Shown here: positions 56,200 through 64,000 of the stretch, piece by piece
How the letters are laid out: the number at the start of each line of letters is the position of its first letter
Numbering within the stretch: position 1 is the stretch's first letter
Origin: Hsuehochloa calcarea
Lineage: Eukaryota > Streptophyta > Magnoliopsida > Poales > Poaceae
Reading direction: 5' to 3'
NCBI GenBank assembly: GCA_036346395.1
Contig: CM070596.1
Location: forward strand, 20,870,177-20,934,176
Length of the DNA stretch: 64,000 nt
Notes under the pieces: model-generated
Told to the model about the DNA's origin: nothing
The model's database searches: none
Seen by the model: only the letters and a program-made list of their open reading frames with translations
Position numbers and translations under genes: made by a program

Positions 56200-56829
56200 A
56201 TGCTTGTGAGAAAGCTTCCAAGTACTTAAGAAGCGTTTGACCACTACTCCGTCCTCGTTCTTCCGATATTCATCGAAGCTTCGATATCTTTTGCGATGCT
56301 TCTCGTCGAGGACTCGGTTGTGTCCTTATGCAAGAAGGCAAGGTAGTGGCCTATGCATCAAGGCAATTGAGACCTCATGAACTCAACTATCCTACCCATG
56401 ACACGGAATTAGTCTGCTGTGATTCATGCACTTAAGATTTGGCGATATTACCTAATCGGTGTCGTTGCGAAGTGTATTCGGATCACAAAAGTCTAAAGTA
56501 TTTGTTCACCCAACCGATCTGAACCTCGGGAAAAGAGATGGTTGGAGTTGATCAAGGACTATGACATGGGTATTCACTACCATCCGGGCAAGGCTAATAT
56601 CGTTGCCGATCGCTCGATCGTAAAGCGCATTGCAATGTCTTGTTGCTTCAGGAACGCCAACCCACCCTGCTGGAGGAATTTCAGCGTCTCAACTTGGGAT
56701 TGGTTGAGCACGGTTCCCTCGCTGCCTTGGTTGTGCAACCAACCTTGGTTGATCGGATTAAGATCGCTCAACAATCGGATGTTGGGTGAGCCACATCGGG
56801 GAAAATATCAAGAGCGGAATACCAAGTGC
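56200..56829 (+). pseudogene. Element F RNase H and linker
   Basis: In shifted frames the stretch reads FDIFCDASRRGLGCVLMQ (first acidic residue), VVAYASRQLRPHELNYPTHDTEL (next acidic residues) and CEVYSDHKSLKYLF. It ends with LIKDYDMGIHYHPGKANIVAD at 56545-56610. These are the usual marks of Ty3 RNase H and the stretch just behind it. The part from 56620 to 56830 is the linker to integrase. Confidence 0.86.
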
Positions 56830-57600
56830 TTCTCCGAGGATGAGCATGGTGTTGTAAGGTTCGAACAGCGCCTTGTGGTTCCAAAGGACATGGAATTGCA
56901 GAATTTAATTCTCTGTGAAGCCCATGATTCGCCCTTGTCTATTCATCCCGGGGCCACAAAGATGTATCAAGATCTCCGCCAGGGATTTTGGTGGACCCGA
57001 ATGAAGAGGGAGATTGTGAAGTTCGTTGCCGAGTGCGACATGTGTCGTCTCGTCAAGGCCGAAACATCGTCCCCGCGGATCGCTTGACCTTTGCCAATTC
57101 CTCGAGTGGAAGTGGGATTCGATCGGGATGGATTTTATCACCGGTCTGCCTCGTACCTCCAAGGGTAGTGATGCCATCTGGGTTGTCATTGATCGGCTAA
57201 CTAAGGTGGCGCACTTCCTTCCAGTCAAGACGGATCTCCGTGTAGGTCTTTTGACGGATCTCTACATTGCCCGCATCGTGAGCTTACATGGGGTACCTAA
57301 GACAATTGTCTCGGATCGTGGTTCTCTTTTCACCTCTCGCTTTTGGCAAAGTTTGCAAGAGGCTATGGGAACCGTCTTACCTTTAGCACAAATGTACCAC
57401 CCCAAGCGATGGTCGATGAAAGGGTCAACCAAGTGTTGGAAGACATGCTTCGTGCTTGTGTCCTCTCCTATGGAAAGAATTGGGAGAAATGCTTGCCATT
57501 TGCCGAGGTTTTCCTACAACAACAGTTTTCGGGCCGGTCTTGGCATGTCACCTTCGAGGCCTTATGCGGGAGAAAGTGCGGGACCTCGTTGAACTGGTGC
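56830..57600 (+). pseudogene. Element F integrase
   Basis: The zinc-binding module lies at about 56920-57060: HDSPLSIHPG supplies the histidines and CDMC the cysteines. A frameshift at about 57075 follows. The core has WDSIGMDFITGLPR (first aspartate, about 57115-57150), VVIDRLTKVAHFLPV, then SDRGSLFTSRFWQSL (second aspartate, about 57310). The glutamate region near 57415 (DERVNQVLEDML) is in another frame. The triad is thus present in the DNA but split over two frames. Confidence 0.9.
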
Positions 57601-58166
57601 GAGACAGGCGAAGACCATTCTTTGGTCCGGACTCGATCAATGAGGCGAAGAGCCAAGTCCAGCTCATTCGTGATCGTTTACGCTCAGCTCAATCCAGGCA
57701 AAAGAGCTATGCGAATCGCCGTCGTCGTGAATTGAGTTTTGAGCCTGATGACTTTGTTTATCTCAAAGTCTCTCCTTTGAAGGGCCATCAGCGTTTCGGC
57801 GTCAAGGGCAAGTTAGCTCCTCGATATGTCGGTCCTTACCGTGTTACCGAGAAGAAAGGAGCTGTTGCCTATAAGATGGAATTGCCAGCTGCACTCGAGG
57901 GGGTACATGATGTTTTCCATGTGTCCCAACTAAAGAAGTGCCTCCGTGTTCCAACTGAGGAAGCTCCGTTGGAAACCCTCGATGTCCAAGAAGATTTGAC
58001 CTATCGCGAGCACCCTGTTCGCATACTCGAGGAGGCTGAACGAAGAACAAGGAATAAAACCATCAGATTCCTCAAAGTTCAGTGGTCGAACCATTCTGAG
58101 GATGAGGCTACTTGGGAAAGGGAAGATCGTCTCCGGGCAGACTATCCATCTTTCTTTACCAAGTGA
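57456..58166 (+). pseudogene. Element F pol C-terminus with chromodomain-like tail (236-codon open frame)
   Basis: The longest intact frame of the element ends at a TGA (58164-58166). It contains RQKSYANRRRRELSFEPDDFVYL, GKLAPRYVGPYRV (integrase C-terminal domain), VHDVFHVSQLKKCLRVP, then the tail RILEEAERRTRNKTIRFLKV and QWSNHSEDEATWEREDRLR. Its first 30 or so codons read the integrase core out of frame, so the true protein would enter this frame at about 57590. It is labelled a pseudogene because it lacks its upstream part in frame. The tail type is that of plant chromoviruses. Confidence 0.9.
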
Positions 58167-58192
58167 GCCAAATCTCGGGACGAGATTTTTGT

Positions 58193-58204
58193 AAGGGGGG
58201 GAGG
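58193..58204 (+). other. Polypurine tract of element F
   Basis: AAGGGGGGGAGG, three bases before the 3' LTR. Confidence 0.88.
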
Positions 58205-58207
58205 TTT

Positions 58208-61200
58208 TGTAACATCCCAAATATGGGTTTGTGTTTCAAATGTAAGAAAATTAGAAGAAATTAAAAATTTTCTTGCATCTTGAAGCCTTGGTCATTTTTG
58301 TAATTCTTTTAAAAAGGATTATGGAAAATCAAATTTAAATTCCTTTTTTTACTCTAATCAAAAAACCCTCCTTGGCAAAAGTCTTGTGCCAAACCATTGG
58401 AAACCTTTTCCCTGAGTTCTAGGGAGGCTTGGCAACACCTCTGAATTATCTCATGATTTTTAGAAATTATTTGATAATTTTTGGAGGCAAGTCAAACTGG
58501 TCAAACCCTATTTTCCACTTTCTGGAATTTCTGGAGAATAATTCAGTGTATGAAAATCCCTGAAAATTTTATGGAGGGTTCCTCCTGCAGTCAGCAAGCT
58601 CCAGTTAAACTTTCATAATTTTTGGAGCTGGTTTGCTATCTCAATTAATTTCCCTAAGTAAGCTCAGCAAATAACTCAAAATCAGCCTTCACTGTTCCTT
58701 GGGCTCAAGTCACTCTCGGGTTCGAGCCGTCGGTTCGACCGGATCAACTTAACTGCACCAGGCTCGGTCGCCTCGGGCGCATTCAATTTCGACCGTTAGA
58801 TCTCGATCGTGCGGTCTGCGCTCTAAGGTGATCGCCCGGGATTCTGATTGCTTGGGCGCCGAGCGATTGAAATCGATCGATCCGACGGTCGTCGTTCGTC
58901 GTCTTCCTCCACGCTCGCGCATCGGTAGAAGTCAACGATGGCGGTGAAAATTGCGAGTGTGGCGTCGGGTCATCTCTACTTTCGACCAACGACTCTCGGC
59001 ATTAATGAGCCTTTGTCTTTGCGCCTCCGGTCGTCGTCCTATTCGAGTGCACTTGCCCCGTCGCCTCGGCCGACCTCAACACGATGCAAAGCCATTTTTC
59101 GTGCCGTTGCTCCCTCTTGCTCCTTCGGCTATAAAACTCTACGGAGGCTTCCTTAGCATTCTTTGAACACCCTTGAACTTGACATCACGTCTAGGGCACT
59201 TGGTAGCTCCTTCGTGGATTTTCTCTCGGCGCCATTGTTGAAGCTCAAGCCCTTGGTGAAAGTGGTGTTCGGCCCTCTCACTCGGATCTGTTGCTTCTTG
59301 ATTACTTAGCATCTCGAAGAGTATTAACCCTCATCAATTTTGCTTTTGACAAAGAGAGAGCGATCAATTTCAGATTGCCCCTTTTCGCCGAAACCGCTAC
59401 TCTTCTTCACGAGCCGATTCGACCCTCCTGCAGTGCCTTCTTTGGGCTCGGTAACTTCTTTAGCCCCTAGTTGCTTGGCACTTTCGCTCCCTTGGACCGC
59501 GGTGAGCTCGTTTGCGTTTTCGTTTTGGTCATTTTGGTCACGCGGTTATCTCCGGCTTGCTTGGCGTTCTAAACGCCGCACCAAAACCGCCGATACCATT
59601 GTGTGCGCAAGAGTGTTAAGAACCCATTTTAGGCTTTTGCTCGCACCGCCGTGGCGAGCCGCGCGGCCGGCCGATCTTCCTGTCATTTTGTCGGACGAAA
59701 TGCGGGGCGAAGTTTGAGCGTGAATGATGTGGACCGTCGATCCTAAGATCTACGGTCCACGTTCGCGAGTTTTGAACTCGTCGCGCGCCTTGATCCGTGG
59801 GCCGTTGGATCCAAGATCAGCGGTCCCGATCGAATCCGCGCGGGCGTTGGATCCCGGATCAGCGGCTCGCGTGCGTGGCGCGCGTTCGGATCGGCCGCCT
59901 TTCGGATCCGTGAACCGTTGGATCCGATCCAACGGTTGACGATTAGGGTTGGGCGTGCGCGCGCGCCGGTATTGGGATTTCGATTTACGAATTTCCAAAG
60001 AATTTATTTATCAACTGAAAAATATGATAACTTGTAAAATGCATAACTAATTCATTTTAAATCCTTTTCGGGAGATTCAAATTTTCTGGGTTATATTTTC
60101 AACTGAACTTTAATCCAAAAATGTTTCCAACCCCAGTATAGCTCCAGAAATTTTTGCTAATGAATAGTAGCATTTTTGATTTATAAAAGCTGAGCAAAAT
60201 TGTTTTGGCCATATCTTTTGCATTGAGAATCGAAATCAATTGGTTCTTGTTGCTAAATTCATTATAAATCAGGATCTTGCTACTGTAAAAAAATTTAGAA
60301 TTTTTGGAGAAGGTTTACTGTTGGGTCTTTGCATTTTATTCGTTCTTATCGGTTTCTTTTTGCTTTCTCGTTAGGATCCGAAGAGCACGTTGATAATATT
60401 ATTGACCCTCAGCAACATCTTGACCCACAGCAAGCAGGCAAGTAGTTTGATCATAAATGTCCTATTACTTTCAAGTCTAATACTTTGTTTACAAATCATA
60501 TGTATGCATGCTTTTGTGTCAAATTAATTTTTCCGATTAGAGGTAGTTATTCCTATTGCATTGTTGCCCTCAAATTGTTATCCCCTGCCACAAACATAAG
60601 TTATTAATATCGCTGGTGAATTAGAGTCCGGTGATTTAATTATGCTCTTTTATTGTCTTTTCGATGTCATGCTTAGAAATGCTTAGATGTCGGTAGTATT
60701 GGGCAGTCATCGACTTAGTCGATGATCTTGATCACACAAATATAATTATAACTCCATTATGTCCAGCACGTTGTGCTTTGTTAATTTTGTAAAGTCAAAA
60801 ACTGAAAATAAAATTGTTTGACTTGGGCACAAAGGTATGTTGGTGTGATCTGTTGGTGTGAATGGAATGGTGCCTAGGTCATCAAGGACCGAGTTACTTG
60901 TGTCACTAAGCCAAGCGCTTATGCGTGCTAACCACGCGAGAGGGATATGGGACCTCTCTTGACTAAGTACTTTGGCGTGTGTTATCTCAGAGTCGCGGGA
61001 GGGGGTTGTGTGTGTTGTGTGAAACATGATATGTGTTCTTGTGTTGGGTGTGCGGTGGTGGAGATTCCAGGTAGGCTCTCCACCTCGAGGAGCATTGTAG
61101 TTGTCCAAGGCTTTACCTGCGACGGGTAGCTGACCGAGGCTTTACAATGAATCCGACACAACGTATGGGTTTCTATCTATACGGGCGGCTCGCGGGTACT

Positions 61201-62140
61201 ACACAATATTGGAAATGTCTCGTAGGACTTAGCCGTGTCTTAGCATACCTAAGGAAGTGTGCTTAATAGCTTGGCAAAAGGCGATCAGCGTGTGGGTACA
61301 TTGGTACACCCTGCAGGATAAAACTATTGAATAGCCTCGTCCTAGGTTATGGACATGCTTGGTAAGGTCGTGCAAGAACTAGACTACAACCTTTTTTTAT
61401 TAAAATTTGACATGGTTGGTATGAATGGGTAATTCATGCTATTGTTGTGGTGACTAATGGGCTAGTCACTTCGAGGATTGTTGTTGTCATCTATCTCTTT
61501 GTTATATTGTTGTCATTTACGATTATTTGAACATTAAAACAGATTTGTTAAATTGCTTTCAATCTATTACATTATTGCAAATGGAAACTTGCTTTATGCT
61601 AAAATGAAACATCTGACCTCCACTACAATAAGCTTGCATGTAGTATATGTACAGTTTGTTATTCCACATGTAAGTCTTGCGAGTACATTCAAAGTACTCA
61701 CCGGCTTTGCCACCGCTTTTGTTTGTGGGAGGAAGGTGAGCCCAAGGGCCTCACTTTTGTGAGATGTCTTTGTGGATTGACGACTAGCTTGGCGGTCGGT
61801 CGGTTGCCTTGTGGGTTAAAGGCACACTGATTGGCTCTTTTGGTTTATAGCCATCTTATGGCACTTTTGCTTCCGCTGTTAAATTTCTTTATGTATATGT
61901 CATTTGGCCGGTCGGCCTCTCTTTTGTAATGACTATCCTTTATTTATGTTATCTTCTGGTTTGTTGTTTCTGCTTCGGTTCTATGTGAATGAATGGAATT
62001 GATGCATGAATTTTGTAAAGAGGTGTGTATACTGCGTTCTGGGAAGTATACATGTCTCGAAGACACGGGTTATTCCGTTTGTGATGCTAGGGTCAATTGG
62101 TGACTAAGCATTACAAGCCCAATAATCCGGGGTCCTCACA
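58208..62140 (+). mobile_element. 3' LTR of element F
   Basis: Starts TGTAACATCCC and ends GGTCCTCACA, 3933 bases, and is colinear with the 5' LTR. It is shorter mainly through small losses at CAG/CTG/CCG sites in the GC-rich block (58850-59980). In the last 300 bases it is the better copy instead. TATA box near 59129. The CTATTCGAATAG module has lost one C (61324-61334). Confidence 0.93.
59725..59945. repeat. Palindromic GGATC/AACGG repeat array, 3' LTR of F
   Basis: Counterpart of 50475-50770. The main palindrome (59913-59937) reads with one base fewer in its centre (CCGA in place of CCAGA). Confidence 0.8.
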
Positions 62141-62145
62141 TTCAA
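62141..62145. repeat. Target-site duplication TTCAA, right copy (element F)
   Basis: Matches 48958-48962. Element I pol resumes after it. Confidence 0.93.
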
Positions 62146-63859
62146 GCTGATAGGAAACTTCTCCACGACGACTTAAAATCCTGAAAGGTCCAACATACCT
62201 AGGGGTAAGCTTCCCTTTGGCATGAAATCTTTTGACACCTCTAAGCGGGGTAACTCAAAGATAAACGAAATCTTCTAGTTCGAAGCTAAGGTCACGACGA
62301 CGATTATCAGCATAGCTCTTCTGTTTGGGCTGACCTATCTTTAATCTTTATCTGATCATAGACACTTGGTCTTCTGCCTCTTGAATAATATCTGGCCTAA
62401 ACACTTTACACTCGATTGTTTCTGACCAATTCAGATTGGTTTTGCGTGCATGACCATATAAAGCTTTAAATGGCGACATTTGCAGACTGGCTTGGTAACT
62501 GTTGTTGTATGAAAATTCTGCATATGGCAAACTCTTATGCCAACTGGTAGCATTAGCTAGAGCACATCTGTTTAAGGGTGATATGCAGTACCAAAATTCA
62601 GGTGAATTCCTAATGCTTCAAGTAGAGTCTGCCAAAAACGAGAGGTGAAATGAGATCCTTGACCTGACACTATCTTCTTAGGGGCACCATGCAAACTGAC
62701 AATTCTTGACATGTACAACTATGCAAGGCGATCTCCTGAGTAGGTGGTTTTGACTGGCAAGAAACGGGTAACTTTCGTCAAATGATCAACTATTATCCAA
62801 ATCGAATCGTTACTTGATTGATTCCTGGGCAAACCGGTAATGAAATCCATATCGATTTCCTCCCATTTCCACTCTGGGATCTTCAGAGGTTGTAACAGAC
62901 CTGCTGGTTGCTGATGTTCTGCTTTTACTTTCTGACACACGTCATACAAAGCGACGAACTCTGCGACTTCCCGCTTTAGATTCAGCCACAAAATTTATTC
63001 TTAACATCCTGATACATCTTAGTGCTTTCAGGGTGAATAGAATACTTTGAGTCATGGGCCTATTTTAAGATTAGCTGTCCTAAACCATCAACGTCTGGTA
63101 CATAGATACGTCCATTAATCCAAAGTGTATCTTGATCATCCTTAGTGAAATCTTTGAATTTACCTTCTTCCATCTTATGCTTTATGTCCTTAATCTCAGG
63201 ATCATTTGGCTGGGCTTCACGAATCTACTTCTCCAAGGTGGACTGTACTTCTAGAGGGGCTACAAATCATTTGGTTACAGCTTCCAACTTTAACTTCTGA
63301 AACTCTTCATGAAGTTTTGGACAACTCTCCTTTACCTCCAAAGCATTGCGGTAGCTCTTACGACTTAAAGTATCTGCAACTACATTTGCTTTACCAGGAT
63401 GGTAATGGATGCCGAGGTTATAATCCTTTATTAACTCTATCAATCTTCTTAGCCTCATGTTCAGATCAGATTCAAACTTTTATTATCTTTGTATACTTCA
63501 CAGCGATTACCAATGAGATAATGACACGAAATATTTAAAGCATGCACAACGGTAGCTAATTCCAGATCATGGGTAGGGTAATTCTCCACATGAGGCCTCA
63601 ATTGTCTTGATGCGTAGGCAACAATCTTCCTTCTTGCATCAGGACACGTCCTAATCTTTGATGCGAAGCATCCCAATAGATATCGAAATCCTTTCGAATA
63701 TCCGACATAATTAGTACTAGGGCTGATGTCAAACGTTTCGTCAACTCTTGAAAAGTTTCTTCACAAGCTAGGGTCCAGATAAACAATTTCTCCTTCTTCA
63801 ACAATTACATAAGAGGCTTAGCAATCGTCGAGAATCCTTTAATGAAATGACGATAATAT
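62146..63859 (-). pseudogene. Element I pol: end of reverse transcriptase, RNase H, integrase
   Basis: Read leftward on the minus strand. FIKGFSTIAKPLM at about 63800-63850 is the end of reverse transcriptase. RNase H text follows: FDIYWDASHQRLG, KIVAYASRQLRPHVENYPTHDLEL and CEVYKDNKSL. LIELIKDYNLGIHYHPGKANVVADTLSRKS is at about 63345-63440. Integrase has EFVALYDVCQKVKAEHQ (first cysteine changed to Y), EEIDMDFITGLPRN (first aspartate), and, after a broken stretch, PYAEFSYNNSYQASLQMSPFKALYGH. The C-terminal domain ends with RGEVSYQLE at about 62150. Stops and shifts separate the blocks. Element J cuts it at 63860 and F at 62140. Confidence 0.9.
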
Positions 63860-64000
63860 TGTAACACCCCAGCCCAACATTGAGCCTGACATGCCACTAA
63901 GCTACTCTAACCATCTAATTTACAGCAACTTACTATAAAATTACAGAAAGCATATCAATGATAGAACCCATCCACAGGTCACAACAACACAAACATGATA
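63860..64000 (-). mobile_element. LTR J (family of element A), cut by window end
   Basis: Begins TGTAACACCCCAGCCCAACA, close to the complement of the end of LTR A (3033-3082), with similarity continuing over the visible 141 bases. It interrupts the pol of element I. Only its terminus is in the window, so full element versus solo LTR cannot be decided. Confidence 0.75.

Larger units (their letters stand above)
48963..62140 (+). mobile_element. Element F: complete Ty3/gypsy chromovirus-type retrotransposon
   Basis: The element is 13.18 kb long with TTCAA duplications, LTRs of about 3.98 and 3.93 kb, a primer site and a strong polypurine tract. Its gag-pol, from 53834 to 58166, is in the Ty3 order with a chromodomain-like tail. 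LTR length and the tail suggest the Tekay (Del) group. It is inserted in the pol gene of element I. Its LTR start and end resemble those of D, so the two are related families. The coding region is full of small frameshifts, many next to CAG/CTG/CCG, while the last 236 codons form one intact frame. Confidence 0.94.

Overview
This window is a plant intergenic region made almost wholly of nested transposable elements. I see no intact host gene, no rRNA and no convincing tRNA gene. Very long LTRs that begin TGTAAC/TGTAAT, Ty3 polyproteins ending in a chromodomain-like tail, iMet-tRNA primer sites, a TNP2-type CACTA, a MudrA-type MULE, a large noncoding LTR derivative and a GGTCCGACC-rich copia solo LTR together suggest a large grass (Poaceae) genome. 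The species cannot be named from this sequence.

Layout, using working labels. 1-3082: tail of Ty3 element A (+), pol remnant plus 3' LTR. 3083-4016: an LTR-like fragment. 4277-15527: a MULE transposase pseudogene, split by a noncoding LTR element C (6696-15246, minus, TSD AGAGT). 15625-16055: tandem and inverted repeats. From 16056: the end of a CACTA element whose genes lie on the minus strand. Its Ulp1-like remnant is at about 16740-18062, and pieces of its TNP2 gene follow at 28641-29018, 31395-31408, 33221-33414 and 44801-44813. Between these pieces sit: LTR fragment M (18063-19010, minus); the 5' LTR of element D (19011-26742, +), itself split by solo LTR E (23084-26361, minus, TSD ACTAT); D leader and gag (to about 28640); solo LTR G (29019-31394, +); copia solo LTR L (31409-33220, +); and full Ty3 element H (33420-44800, minus, TSD AAAGC). 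From 44814 element I (minus) starts with its 3' LTR (to 48633) and pol tail. It is cut at 48963-62140 by full element F (+, TSD TTCAA) and resumes as RNase H/integrase at 62146-63859. At 63860 an LTR J, related to A but in opposite orientation, cuts I again and runs off the window.

Relative order follows from who interrupts whom. The CACTA and MULE are oldest. D entered M, and a deletion then joined D gag to the CACTA TNP2 gene. E, G, L, H and I came later, and F and J entered I. C, H and F keep both LTRs and clean 5-bp target duplications, so they look youngest. Every coding region is broken by frameshifts or stops.

The most unusual signal is the nature of those breaks. When duplicate copies are laid side by side (the two LTRs of F, the two LTRs of H, the duplicated block in the LTR of I, the primer sites), the differences are concentrated at CAG, CTG and CCG (CHG) trinucleotides and are mostly loss or garbling of one base, not C-to-T change. 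That pattern points to a methylation-linked sequencing or polishing artefact in patches of the assembly, so many 'pseudogene' lesions in H and F may not exist in the plant.
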